In this document: positions 22,137 to 37,100 of the stretch, in pieces
How positions within the stretch are numbered: position 1 is the first letter of the stretch
Layout of the letters: each line of letters starts with the position of its first letter
From: Guillardia theta CCMP2712
Lineage: Eukaryota; Cryptophyceae; Pyrenomonadales; Geminigeraceae
Direction: 5' to 3'
DNA length: 64,000 bases
Assembly (NCBI RefSeq): GCF_000315625.1
Contig: NW_005434498.1
Location: forward strand, 27,944 to 91,943
Notes under the pieces: model-generated
Databases searched by the model: none
What the model saw: the letters and a program-made list of their open reading frames with translations, nothing else
Told to the model about the DNA's origin: nothing
Program-made: the position numbers and the translations under genes

Positions 22137-25100
22137 ATGGAAGGAAGTGGCAGAGAACTTGGAGGAGGAGGTGGTGGCGGCGGTGGAGGATCTGTAGCTG
22201 GAGCAGCAGGAGTTTCTACTCAGGTAAGGCTCAACGCAATGAATAGGATTTACTTACTGCTGCTCATCAGGATAAACCAAAGCCAGGACAAGCAGCAGCA
22301 AAAGGGATGGACGTGGTTAGTTCTCGTCTCCAAGTGTTTCCATATAGTCATTTCGATATCCTGCAGGAAAACCTCAAAAAGAGATTTGAACAAGCTCACA
22401 AGACGGGAAAGTTAGACATGATCAATATGGGTCTGCCCATCTTCCCAAAAGATATTTTTTCCATTCCCAGTTTGAAGTCCTTATCCCTTTCAGACAATCA
22501 GATCAAAGTAATCCCAAAGGAGATTGGCATGCTCACGGCCCTTTTTCAATTGCGATTGAATGGCAATCAATTGTCCAGTTTACCATCAGAGATGGGAAAT
22601 CTAACAAACTTGCAAACTTTATGGGTTCAGAACAACAAATTCGTTGATGTTCCGAGTGAGATCCAAACCCTGACGGGGCTCACTGCACTTTCCATAAGTG
22701 GCAACAAATTTTCTTACCTTCCTTCTTTCTTTTGTGATATGACTTCCCTCAAGGATCTGCATGTTGAAAGTTCTAATCTGAAATCTCCACCCCTCGCAAT
22801 CGCTTCCAAGGGTGCAAAGGCCATCATCGATTACCTTGCCACAATAGTCAGAAGTGCTACTTCTGGAAGCCTTGTCCTCTCAGGCCTACTTCTTGACTTT
22901 TTCCCTCCGGATGCAGGAATGTTATCGACGCTCACACGACTGGACATTTCGGACAATCAAATACAAGCTTTGTCTGACGATATAGCAGGACTTATCTCAC
23001 TCATCTCTCTTGATGCAAGCAAGAACAAGATCAAAACTATCTCGGGTGAAATCAAGAACCTTACTAGTCTGACGCTTCTATCCCTTGAAAAGAACCAAAT
23101 ACAAGAACTGCCCTTTCAGCTTTGCTTCTGCAGCCGTCTCTTGGACCTCCGCATAAAGGACAACCCCTTGCAGTCTCCTCCACCAAATGTAGTATCTAAA
23201 GGTTGTTTCGATTTGGTTTGCTTTGCAAATTGAACATGATATTTGGTGAACAGGTATACACTTCGTCCTTGAGTATGGAAGGAGGTATTACAACGCTTTG
23301 GAGGACAAAGTATTGAACCTGAGTGGAATGGATTTGAACGAAGTTCCCAATGAAGTTTCAAAAGTGCCAAAATTGAATTCTATAATTCTGGATGAAAATA
23401 ATCTTGAAAAATTGTCAACCAAGGGATCAGATATCTTGTCCATGATTCCTGCTCTAAAATCTCTCAGCCTGAGTAAGAATCCGTGGACAAATGTTCTGAT
23501 TGATAGTTTGCAGAAGTTGAGCGCACTTGAGTCTTTAACGTTCGATTACATTGCATTCAAGCAGCTTGGTGACGTTGTGAACAGTCTCAAGAATGTTAAA
23601 GAGCTGACACTAAGAGGAAATGGGATAAATTCAATACCCCAGGAAGTGGGGAAAGTTGGACAACTGAACAAACTTGATCTTGGATCCAATCAGTTGCAAG
23701 ATTTACCAGCATTCATTGGCCACTTGACAGCATTGAAATCTCTCATACTGGATAAAAATGTCTTCTTCACAGTACCTGACATTTTGAAAATTGTTGGGAC
23801 AAGATTATCAAGCCTTAATTTTGCAAATAACATGATATCTGAAATTCCTGGATTTTTTTATTCTTTTTCTGATCTTGTTTCCTTGAATCTGTCTGCAAAC
23901 AGAATATCAAAAATTGATTCAGCAATAATGAATCTATCTTCATTAGAATGTTTCTATTTTGAAGATAATGCCATAGAGAATCTTCCGGTACAGTTTGGTT
24001 ATCTTTCGAAACTGAAAGATATTTCCTGGAGGGGAAATAAACTTCGTGTCCCTCCGGAAGTTCTTGATGGAGGATTGATTTTGTCATGTTCACCTTCTAC
24101 AAATGAGATTGGTGCCCAAAAATGTGTACAGTATTACAGTATTTTATTGAAGGCCATGGAATCAAACGACCTCGATTTGCATGGGTTCGAGCTTTGCTCA
24201 TTTCCTCACGACATCGAACAATTGACAGCATTGACGAAGTTATCTTTGCAAGACAACAAATTGAATTTTATCTCCGAAACTGTTCATGTTCTTCGAAACT
24301 TGAAAGTGTTCTCTGTAAGCTCAAATCGCATTGAAGTTTTGCCATCCTCCCTTGGATCATTGTCAGAATTGGAGGAATTGGATCTCAGTTCTAATTGCAT
24401 ACAAACGTTGCCAGTTGAAATCGGACTTCTGAAAAACTTGAAGACTTTGAATCTTCAAGACAACCCGCTCACCGGACCCTTGCAAGACTTGGCTCTGAGA
24501 GGAATTCCTGATATTTTGGCATATTTTCGATTAATTCTTGACGCGAGAAGAACCAAAGAGCTAAATTTAGCTTTTCAAGGCTTTCGATATTTTCCCATTG
24601 AAGCATTGTACATTAATGGACTCAAAACTCTCTTTGTAAATGATAATCAGATCAAAAGCATACCAGAATCACTTGGACCTATGTTGACTTCTCTTGTACA
24701 TTTGGATGTCTCAAATAACGAAATCGATCTATTACCTTTCACCTTGGCTGAACTTACCTCCCTGACAATTCTCAACCTATCTGGCAACACTTTCAAAAAT
24801 CTACCACCAACTCTTGGTAAAATCACTTCGATTAAGGAGCTCAAACTTGCAAATAGTGTATTAGAAGCACCACCGGAAGATGTTATAGATCGTGGTGGAG
24901 CTGCAATTATGGCGTATTTGCGCTCTTTTCATGTTGGGAATAGAACAGGTGTCCTTTCTCTAAGTCGGATGAGTTTAGCTCTGTTGCCTCTCACAATGGC
25001 GGTCAAAGAAAGGATCACAGAACTTGATTGCAGCAAGAATCAATTGGAGGTTTTACCTGATGAAATTGGATTGTTAGTCAATTGCAAGACCATGCTTTTA

Positions 25101-28100
25101 GATTATAACCTTCTTACATCAATACCCGACAGTTTGCAACAATTACAAAGTCTCGAAAATCTAAGTATGGATGGAAACAGGCTGTTGAATCTGCCTCGCA
25201 ACCTGCACATGTTGACTTCGCTAAAAGATATTTCTTTCGTCGATAACAAAATTACAAACCTTCCGACGTCCATGGCAAATTTGACGAATCTTACAAGAAT
25301 AGGATTGGATGCAAGTAAGATGAATTCTCCCCCTCGAGAAGTGTGCATGCAGGGAACAAAGAAAATCCTCCAATTCTGCAGCATAATCTTGGAAGCTCCG
25401 TATACAGATGCCATTGACTTGGGAGGTTTTGGTTTGAGATCGTTGCCAGAAGAGGTAAATTACATGTCGACGTTGCAAACCCTCAAATTGTACAACAATT
25501 ACATTACGGTGGTCTCAAATGAGCTGGGAAGTGTAACAAGCCTGACAGAGCTATGGCTGTCCTTCAACCAGTTGAAAAAGCTGCCCCAAGCAATCGGTCA
25601 ACTTGCTGGCTTGATCCGCCTAAACGTGGAGAACAATCAAATTAGTTCCTTACCGCCTCAAATAGGACAATTGACGACTCTGAGGGAATTATGGGCCAAT
25701 GACAATGCAATAACACAAATCCCTCCAGTCATTGGTTTGCTTGTTGAGCTACGTGAAGTTCGACTATCCAATAACTCTCTTTCTAATTTACCAAACGAAG
25801 TTTGTCAGCTTGGGGAACTCAAACAATTGCGAATTTCAAACAATCAAATCAGAGCATTGCCAAATAACTTTCACCTCTTGACGTCTTTGACGGAATTATC
25901 GCTTTCTGGAAATCCTATCACAGCATTACCTGTGAGTATGGGAGCAATGGCAGATCATTTACGTAAATTGCACATTGATCCAAAGTACATCGAACTACCT
26001 CCAGCTGAAATTGCAGTTAGAGGGGTTTCCCAAGCACTAGGCTTTCTCCAGCTTGTAAAATCTGCGGAGAGTTCTCTGCACTTGAGTCTTGATGGTTTGG
26101 GTCTCACTGAATTTCCGAAAGGGGTCTTGTGGATGACAGATTTGACCAACTTATCCATCCAGTCAAATGCATTGACTGAATTGCCGGAAGACATTGGAAT
26201 CTTCACTGAATTAAAGAATTTGGACCTTGAGAGTAACCAGTTGAAAACTCTCCCCGCAGCAATCGGCCAACTCACAAAGCTTCAGGTGTTGAATTTGTAC
26301 AAAAATCCTATGCAAATCCTGCCGCCGGAAGTCGGTCAGCTGAAAATGTTGAAAACTTTAGACGTTGATTTTCAAAACTTGCAAGTGCCACCAAAGGAAG
26401 TCGTTCAGGAAGGGGACGCTTCGAGGGTTCTTAAATATCTTCGCCTGTTTGTGACCGCAAGGGAGACAGGAGAGCTTTTAGTAGACAAGTACGGGCTCTT
26501 GACTGTTCCTCCAGATGTCATGTCGTTCACCTTTGTGAAGAGGATTGTTCTCAGTTACAACAAGCTCAAGATTTTGCCAATGGATTTTGGTGTCTTTGTG
26601 GAGTTAGAAGAACTTCTCTTAGATCACAATCAGCTGCAGAAGCTGAATGCTAGTGTCGGCTCACTGTTGCAATTGAAGACGTTGCACCTACAGTCAAATA
26701 ACCTTCACGACTTACCGAATTCGATTCGAAAGCTGAAGAATTTAGAAGAATTGTGTTTACATGACAACCAGTTGGAAAGTCTCCCGTCTGGCCTTTGGAC
26801 GTTGAACAATCTCAAAACAATAAGCCTCGAGAACAATCAATTGCGAGTTCCTCCTGATGTAGTGATCACAAAGGGGACGCGAGCAATCATGTCTTATCTT
26901 AAGATGATCGACTCTGCAGTGACAACGTTCCGGGTGGATTTGAGTTCAATGGGGCTCACGGATTTTCCAACAGAAGTCCTTAGCATGAGTGGGATCACAG
27001 ACCTGAAACTGTCAAATAATTACCTGCAGAGGATTCCTCCAGAGATTGCTGGGATGGCCTATTTGTCGAGGCTGCAAGTAGCTTATAATCAGTTGACGAG
27101 CTTGCCAACGAATATCGGTTTGTTACCTGCCCTCTCGCGTTTGAATCTGGAAGGCAATCAGTTGAGCCTTTTGTCTCCTGCCATCGGAATGTTGACTTTG
27201 CTGGAAGCTTTGAAGGTGGACTTCAATATGATCCAAATTCTTCCGCCAGAAATTGGCAACCTGAGAAACCTTGAAGATCTGAGTATCTGCAACAATCAGG
27301 TCAAGACCCTTCCGCCTGAGCTCTTCAAATTAACTAAACTGCGGCGTTTGGCGATCTCAAATAACAGTTTAAATTCCATTTCTGGAGAGATTTCGCTTCT
27401 GACAGGTTTGCAAAGTTTGGTGACAACGGGAAACCGCATTCGGATTCTTCCTCCTTCAGTTTGGCGTCTTGTGAACCTTCGAGAAATAGATGTAGGGGGG
27501 GAGGGTACTGAATCGCCCCCCCCCGAGATTGTTGAGCGTGGCCCTGCTGCCTTCCTAGCCTTCCACAAGTCAATAGAAGACAGTTGGAAAGATTATGAAT
27601 TGCACATGGTCAACATTGGTCTCAAAGGCTTGCCCAATGCGGTAGCTGAACTAGTCAAAGTCACGAAGTTGAATTTGTCTAACAATGAGATTGAGAGCAT
27701 CTCTGATAGAATTGGTGAGATGTACAACCTGCAGCAGATAGACTTTAGCAACAATCAAATATCCAGCATTTCGTATAGCATAGGATTGCTGACTGCATTG
27801 ACCAGCCTAAATCTAAAGAACAATCGGCTGAGTAGTTTGCCTTTCTCTTTAGGAAATCTGCCCACTCTGAACTTTCTTGATCTGGAAGGAAACAACTTGG
27901 AGTCACCCATCAAGGAGATATGGCCGAATGGAACAGAGGTTGTCATTGAGTACCTGAGAAGTGTCTTTGTCGGTGCCAAGACGCGTGAGTTGGATTTGAG
28001 CAACATGAATCTAAGTTCATTCCCTCCTGAGATCGCAGATGTGCAGGGACTGAGATATCTCAGCCTCAATTCTAACAATATCAATGGAATTCCAGGGAAG

Positions 28101-31100
28101 ATTGGCATGCTTACCGATTTGACTTATCTCTCAGTCCACTCCAACCAAGTAGCGATGTTGCCCCCAGAGCTGGGGCTTCTCACGAATCTAACTGAATTGT
28201 ACCTACATGATAATTCCTTGACTCACTTTCCCGAGGAAGTAGGGACGATGTATTCTTTGAAAACAATTACTCTGAACAATAATAAGCTCAAGGAAATCAG
28301 CGCAGGTTTCATGAGAGTCACCTCTTTGACATCCATGCAATTAGCGGACAACAAAATTCAAATTGTGCCTACCTGGATGTGGAAAGTCAGCAAATTGTCA
28401 AGCCTAAATTTGGACGGAAATCCTTTGTCATCTCCGCCAGAGAGGATACTTGAGAGAGGAACGAAGGCTGTCTTGGCTTACCTTCAGCTTGTCGATAGAT
28501 CAAGAGTTAGTGGAAAGCTTTCCCTTGAGTCTCTTGCATTGGATGTTTTACCGAATGAATTGACTTCTCTTCAGGAGTTGTCGCTGCTGTCGCTGAATGT
28601 TAATGACATTGTGAGGCTCAAACCGGAAGTTCTCAAGACTTTGACATCATTGAAACAACTCGAAATATCTCGGAATAAATTGATGGAGATTCCGTCTGTC
28701 ATTGGGAAGCTTATCAACTTATCCAGTCTTGACTTGAGCTCAAATTACCTCAAATCTTTGCCCGTTACAATCGGAAATCTGAAATCACTTGTGTATCTGA
28801 ATGTTCGTGACAACCATCTCGATATGTTACCGCCTCACATCGGCGATCTCAACTTGCTTCGAGAACTCATTTTGGATGAGAACCCGTTGCTTGCTCCGCC
28901 GCCTGAGATTGTGAGTGGAGGAACCGATGCAATCCTGGAATATTTGAGGAGATTTTCGGAAGCTAACAAGACGGGAACTTTAAAACTTATCGGACTGAAC
29001 CTCACCAGTCTCCCTCGAGAAATCCCCTTCTTGACAGGTGTGACTGAACTTATGCTTACCAACAACTCTATCACGGAGCTGCCGTTAGAAATCGGATCTC
29101 TGACATGTTTGAAGCGATTGAGGTTGGATAAGAACAAGCTCCAAGCTGTCCCACACACACTTGCCGATTGTATAGAGCTCGAAGAACTCATGTTAGGAGA
29201 GAATCAACTTACAGATTTGCCTGATGATTTTGAGAAACTTTCCAATTTGAATGTCTTAACTATGGGCCAGAATTTGATGAAGGTTATGCCTCCAGAAGTA
29301 CAGCACATGAGCAATCTTACCAAGCTTTCTATCCGTGGAAATTTGATTACTTCTCTTCCAAGGTGGATAGGGACTCTGACTCGACTCTCAGTGCTCAATG
29401 TTGTCGGAAATCCTATCAATATGTTGCCCCCTGAACTAGGCTTGCTGAAAAATTTGTCTCAGTTTGAATATGATGAAAGCATTCAATATCCAAAACCAGA
29501 AATTACGAACCGTGGAACATCATACATCATGGAATACTTACGGAAGATACTGGAGGGTAAGAACACTGGAAAAGTTGACCTTAGTGACTTGGAACTGGAA
29601 TCATTTCCTGCTGAAGTGAGTAGTATTGAGAATATCAAGGAACTTGACGCATCGAGGAATCGCATTGTTCAATTTTCAAATGAAGTGTCTCACTTGACAG
29701 GACTCGAAAAGTTGCATCTTCATCATAACGCTCTAGAAGGACTTCCTGATGCAGTCAAGGCGTTGAGAAGCCTCACTTACCTCGATCTTTCGCACAATAG
29801 GATAATTTCGCTCAATCCTAACATCGGTAAATTGTCCAAGCTCAAAGCTTTGAATATTTCGCAAAATCTAATACAAACTCTACCCTTCGACTTGAAGAAC
29901 AACACCGACTTAGAGCAGCTGATTGTGGATGAAAACCCTCTGATATCTCCTCCAAAGGAAATAGTCAAACAAGGGACTGCACGCATGTGTCGATATTTGA
30001 ACAAGATGCATATGGGCGCTGTGTCCGGGAAGTTGGATCTGAGTCAAATGAACCTTCGTTCATTTCCAGAGGATTCAGAGAGACTTGCATCTGTGACTTC
30101 TCTTGACCTAAAAGGAAATCATCTTCGCGGAATTCCAGGTGTCATCGGAAACTTTAGTGGGCTGAAGGAGCTCAAAGTGGAGAACAACGAGTTGATATCA
30201 ATCAGTCCCATGATTGGCAATATCGTTTCTCTTCTTGTCGTGATGCTAGACAATAATTTGCTTAGTGAGCTTCCTGCTACCTTTGGCAGCTTAACTTTGC
30301 TTCAGAGGCTCTCTCTCATGGACAATCAACTTTCTGAGCTTCCGTCCTGTGTAAAGTCACTCACAAGGCTCCGGCGTTTGAATGTGGAAAACAACTCGAT
30401 CCAGACGATTCCAGAATGGATAGGAGAGTTAAGACTGATGGAGGAGCTTTCCTTTTCAAAAAACAAGATAAGCAATTTTCCCTCCACCGTCGGTTCCTTG
30501 AAATACTTGACGGACTTGAGAGTAGCTCACAATCATATGACTCAGGTGCCAACTGAGCTTGGGCAAGCTCTCTCCTTGTTAAGGCTGAGGTTGTCTGGCA
30601 ACATGTTCACGGATCTTCCCGATTCTATCACAGATTTGACTAACCTGACAGATCTCTCCGTTGCCGACAACAACCTTCAACGGTTACCCCCTGGCCTTGG
30701 AACGATGACACAGCTGCAAAACCTGATCATGGAAAACAACCCATCACTGTTTGCTTACATTCCTCCAGACATTCTGAACAAGGGGGTGGAATCTACAAGA
30801 GGCTTTCTCCGAGCCTTGGCTTTAGCCAAAGAGACTTTGCAATTGACTTTGATGGACCTACAAATATCGGTCCTATCTCCATCGATCACTGAGCTTACTG
30901 CAATTACGAGTCTTAGGCTGGACAGAAATTCAATTGTTGAGCTTCCTGATCATTTATTTGGAATGACAAATTTGACAAGCCTGTCGCTCAAGACCAATAA
31001 GATTGACTACATTCCCGTTGGACTACTCAAGTTGACAAGCCTTACTTACCTGAATTTCGATGAGAACCCGTTCAAGTCATTCCCTATTGAGATTATCCGC

Positions 31101-34100
31101 GAAGGGAAGGACTTGCTTTACGAGTATCTTGCCAGGGTGGAGACCTCTTACAGAACAGATCACTTGGATTTGAGCAATCTTGGCTTGAACGCGATGCCAC
31201 AAGAAGTGCCGAAGTTGTCAGGTCTTACTGGTCTATCGTTGGCTAACAATCGTATCACGTCTGTGCAAGATATTCAAAAACTGAAACATCTAGTCTCATT
31301 GGATTTGAGCCACAATCAGATTTCAAGTCTTATTGCTGACTTTGGTACTTTGACCGAAATGAGGAAGTTGAATTTGGAAAGCAACAAATTGACCTTTCTG
31401 CCTCTTAGCATGGCGAATATGGTGAACCTGCAGGCTCTTGACTTGGACGACAATCCCTTTGAGTCACCGCCAAGTGAGATAATCGCAAAAGGCAAAGATG
31501 CTGTCATCGATTACCTTCGAAGTTTGTCCTTCGGGGCCCATTCTGACAGTGTCGACCTTCGAAATCAAGGTCTTGAGAAGATCCCAGCATATGTATTGCA
31601 GTTTCACACGTTACAGACACTCTTGTTGGATCAAAATAGTCTATCTGCTTTACCAAGCGATATCAATGTACTAGCTAACTTGAAAACTCTAACATTTACA
31701 GACAACAAGATTAGAGAGCTTCCAGATGCTATAGGACTGCTGGAAAACTTGACAGAGCTCAGATGCGACAAGAATTCGCTTGAAGTGATCCCACAGACCA
31801 TAGGCAATCTAGCCCGTCTCGAATGCTTCTCACTGAGATCAAACAAGCTTAGGGTGCTCCCGCCTGAAGTGGGAGGATTGATCCGTTTGAGTGAATTTGA
31901 CATCCGCGACAATGAAGAGTTGCACCTTTTTCCCATCGAACTAGGAAAGATAACCACCTTCAAGATCTTCTGGTTCGACGCCGATTCCATCACCTTCCCG
32001 CAAAAGGAAATCATTTCTGAGGGCCCTAAGTACACTATGAAGTTCCTTCGTCTGTTGTATGATGCAACAAAGTCTGGGAATCTAGACTTGTCAAGTCCGG
32101 ATTACAGCCTGAAGGTGATTGAATTTCAACTTGTATCTCTTTTCTTGACTTTTCTGTTTCCAGGCTCTGGAAATTCCGGAAGAAAGATTTTCGAGTCTTA
32201 CACTCCTAAATCTGTCAAAGAATTTTTTCCCTGCTATTCCAGAGTTCATCTATAATTTCACAGAAATTCGAGAACTTTCAGTGGAAGAAAACAAGATAGA
32301 TGCTATTTCCAATGAGATAATCCAACTGATCCATCTTAGAGTGCTGGACCTGAGAGAAAATAATCTTGCAGTCCTGCCGAATCAAATAGGACGTTTGACG
32401 GAACTGCGTCGATTGCTCTTGGATCGAAATGAGTTGACTATCTTACCAGAGAGTATAGGAGATCTCGTGAATCTTCAAGATCTGTATGTCAGCGAGAATC
32501 ACTTAGGAGCTATTCCTTCATCCATTGGCAATCTATCCAACCTGCAAGATTTGCGTCTTCAGTACAACGATTTGCATACGCTCGTTCCAAGCATCGCAGG
32601 GCTTGTTTCCGTTACTCAGATGAATGTTTCTTTCAACAAATTGATGGAAATTCCAGATTCTTTAGGTTTCATGACCTCGCTCAAACAGCTGCAACTGGAT
32701 TCAAACGTATTGAGGTCATTACCTTCGTCGGTAGGAATGTTGTCAAACTTGGCACATGTCTCTCTCGTGGGTAACGATGTCACCGAGCTGCCCCCTGACA
32801 TGGGTGATCTCATCAGTTTGAGATCCATCAGGTGCGATGTCGAGAGATTTACTTCGCCCCCACCAGAGGTATTTGCCCAGGGTGCAGATGTTTTGATCGA
32901 ATATCTGGGAAGGATGAGAGTTGCTAGAGAGACAAATAGGCTGACTTTGAATGATTTTGGTCTGCAAACTTTGCCTTCTGCTATCTTTCAGATGCCTTCT
33001 CTTCAATCTCTGATTCTCGACGGTAACAACATTAAATCGTTTCCGCTCGCTTTCACAAAACTCGAGAGCCTCACTGAGCTTTCTCTGACCGGGAATCCTA
33101 TGATCGCGCTACCTCCGGAAATAGGAACAATCAAAGTACTACAGGAATTGAGATACGACAATTCTCTTATCAAAAATCCTCCACAAGAGATTTTGGATCG
33201 AGGGTTGCATGTGATTGTGAGCTTTCTTCGGCGACTTTTTGATGCAAGGTACACAGGCGTCGTTGACCTGCATGGCATGGCGTTAGAAAATTTGGTGGCA
33301 GCTGAAGTTTGGACTACCCAAATCGTGACAACAAATATAACGAAGCTTAACTTCAAAGGAAACAATTTGACTTCTTGGCCGACCTTCATGTGTGATCGGA
33401 TTTCAAACAATGTTTCAAAATTATCTTTGGCTGGAAACTCTCTCGTTTCACTCCCTCTTACATTTGGAAACCTTCAAGGACTGACGAAGTGCAATTTAAG
33501 CTCAAACAGACTTAAATCTCTGCCAGCTTCATTTGCAGATTTGACAAAACTGCACAAATTGAAACTCAACAACAATGAGTTCAATATGATTCCGGCTCCT
33601 GTATTCCAACTACACAGTTTGCTCCATCTCGAAGGTTTCGGGAACGAATTAACGGCGTTGCCTTCCCTAATTGGAAATCTTAGCAAATTGGTACATCTCA
33701 ATCTCTCAAACAATCAATTGAGAACTTTGGCTCCAGAAATTGGATTTCTTACAAATACAACAGAATTGCTACTTGCCCACAACGATCTTGACATGCTACC
33801 AGACGAGATTGGGGGCATGCATGCACTTACTGCTGTGCAGCTGGCCCACAACCGATTGGAAAGTTTACCAGCAGAAATAGGATTTTGGTCAGCACTAACG
33901 GAACTAAATCTCGCTACGAATCGATTGACGGCATTGCCTGTAGAACTGGGACTCCTAACACTCCTATCAAGACTTGACATTGAAAACAATGAGATCACTG
34001 TTCCTCCGGTTGAGGTTGTTGCCCGCGGTCCAGCCGATGTTGTTGATTTCATGAGGAGAATCTGCGACTCTCGACATACTGGAGTGCTGAACTTGAGTGG

Positions 34101-37100
34101 TCGAGGTCTACGGTTTGTAAACCCTGAGATCTTCAATATACAAGGGTTGAGAATTTTGAATCTAAGTGACAATCTTATTTTGAATATGCCTGACGCCTTT
34201 CAAGAGATGACAGTACTTAGTGAATTGATCCTGGCAAACAACCAGCTCTCTACTTTACCGCCTTCGATATCCTCATGTCTGAAGTTAGAGAGATTGGATA
34301 TCAGTGGCAATAGAATGATCTCTCTGCCCGCCGAGATCGGTTCTTTGAACCAACTGAGTCGATTTGAATATCAACAAGGCGTTGAGTTGATCTCACCCCC
34401 TGATACCATCCTCAAACAAGGTACGCAATCAATCCTCGAATTCTTGGCTTCGATACATTTCGCACACAGAACTCAAAGATTGGATCTTTCTAAGATGGGA
34501 CTAACTCAAATTCCGCCAGAAGTTCTTCATTTATCTGGACTTAGACGACTGGCTCTTGATAACAATTTGTTGAACTCTCTGCCTGCAGAGATTGGGCTGA
34601 TGACAAGTCTGGAGGAGCTGACTCTATTCTCGAATGGGCTCGCCGAGCTGCCGCCCGAGATTAGCAAACTGACGAATCTTACAGAGTTGGATATCAGGAA
34701 AAACGAGATCAGAGTCGTTCCTGTGGCAGTTGGAAATTTATCGAATCTTACGATTCTTTCTATTGACAACGAACGTATTACGTCTCCTCCCAAAGAGATC
34801 GTAGCAGCTGGAACGACTATCATGGTGGACTACTTGAGGAGAATCTTTGAATCAAAGGTCTCCGGAGTTCTAGATCTCAGCAACCTGAGTATCTGGTCGT
34901 TGCCTGAAGAAGTTATTGAATTGCGAAATTTGCTTGAGATGAGCATTGCTGACAATCAGATTGTGCACCTTCCAGCATCCATTGGAATGCTGTCTTCGCT
35001 TGCTACTCTTTGGGTCGATCACAACCAAATCTCTGAACTTCCTCCCTCCATCGGCCAGCTCAATAATGTGCAATCCCTTGCTCTCGACTTTAACCAGTTG
35101 AATTCTCTTCCTAATCAGTTCGGCGACATGACAGCCCTTGTCACTCTGACAATTTCTCACAATTTATTGAAGTACTTGCCTACAAGTATTGGAAATCTGC
35201 CGAATCTTCGCATTCTAGATTTGAATCACAACATGCTGAGGTCTCTTCCTCAGACTGTTGGCTTTTTGAGGCTTATGTCTGAACTCAAGTGCAACGCAAA
35301 CCAGTTGACAACAGTTCCAACAACCATTGGTGAATGTACAGCATTGAGGCAACTTGATCTGTCCTTCAATGCCATATCTGCCCTGCCATTAGAGATTGGT
35401 CGGCTGACAAAGATGAAACAACTGCTTCTGAACAACAATCGATTGGACTCCATCCCTGCTTCCATTGGCACCATGACCTTGTTGCAAGAGCTCAATTTGT
35501 TCGAAAATCCTCTCAAGGGTCTTCCAACAGAGTTGGGTAATATTCAAAAGCTCAAAACGTTGGTTGTCGACGTGTCAGCAGTCAATACAATTCCGGGAAC
35601 TACTCACAAACAATCTTCACAAGCAGAGGGAAATAAAATCATCGATGGTGGCATGATTTCGAAGCAAAGCGAAGCCGACGGAGCAAGCATCATGGAAAGC
35701 TTACAGCGAATGTTCCATGCCAAGAAATCAGGTATTCTCTTTCAACATTTGTTTTCAAGTATTTGACAACTTTGCGCAGGTTTTCTTGATCTCAGCAACA
35801 TGGGGCTGTCACGGATCCCCACAGAGATCCATACCATGACTTCATTGACACAGTTGGCATTAGATCACAATTCTTTGACTGAGTTATCTGAAGCTATTGC
35901 TGGGCTGCAAGCGCTCTTGAGATTGTCAATTGCTCATAATCATCTAACAAAGCTGCACCCGGCCTTCGTTGAATTGACTATGTTAAAAGAATTGACCTTG
36001 AGCTACAACGAATTCGCGATTTTTCCTCCTGAGGTGGTGGAGCTGACAGGCTTGAAAAGGCTTGCAATCGATCACAACAATCTTACTGAGCTTCCTCCTG
36101 AAATGGGGAACATGCCGCTCCTGCGCAAGCTCAAGTTGCACAGCAATGAATTCAAGTCTCCACCTCGTGAGATCATCATGCAAGGAACTACCATCTTGTT
36201 AGCATATCTGAAAGCCTTGTATGACGGCAAGAGGTCAGAAAAACTAGACTTGTCAAAGCTTGGCTTGCTCGAGCTGCCTAAAGAAGTGTGTCGTTTGACG
36301 AACCTTGTGTCTCTAATGCTCTCGGAGAATCAGATTCGAATGATCGATGCTGACATTTGCTTCTTGACCAACCTGAGAGAACTTCGTGCCAACAGCAACC
36401 AGCTTATTTCCTTGCCGCCGGAGCTGGAAGCCTGTAAGAACCTGGTCAGGCTCGACGTGAGAAACAATCAGTTGAATGCCGTGCCTGCCGAGCTTGCCTC
36501 CATGTCTGGCCTGAGGACCTTAGAGTTGTCAGGAAATCCGATCAACTCACCGCCGATCAATGTCGTGGAGAGTGGGGTCGAGGCCATTTTGGAGTACTTG
36601 CAGCAAATTTATCGCATCAGGGATGCTCGCCGGGCTGATTTTGGCGGGATGAATCTTACTCATTTCCCATCGGAGGTCTGCATTCATGTTGAGATAGTTG
36701 ACCTCTCTGTAGCTGATAACCGAATCTCTGTGATCCCTGGCGCGATACAGTCACTTGTGAATCTGACATCTTTGAACATGGACAACAATCTCTTGACCTC
36801 TCTGCACCCGGCGATCAGGCAGTTAGCCTCCCTGAGGTCCCTCTCAATCGAGCATAACAAGCTGGAGAGTATCATCCCTGTGTTGGGGAAGCTCACCGAA
36901 TTGCGCGTTTTGAAACTATCAAGTAACCAGCTCCGGACATTGCCAGCGACTATCGGCGCTCTCGGTCAACTGAGAGAGTTACAACTCGGAGACAACAGAA
37001 TAGAAAATCTCCCTGCTTCTATCGGAAGCCTGACAAGTTTGAACACCCTCATTCTGACTGACAACAATCTCCCTGAAATTCCAGCAGAAATTGGATACCT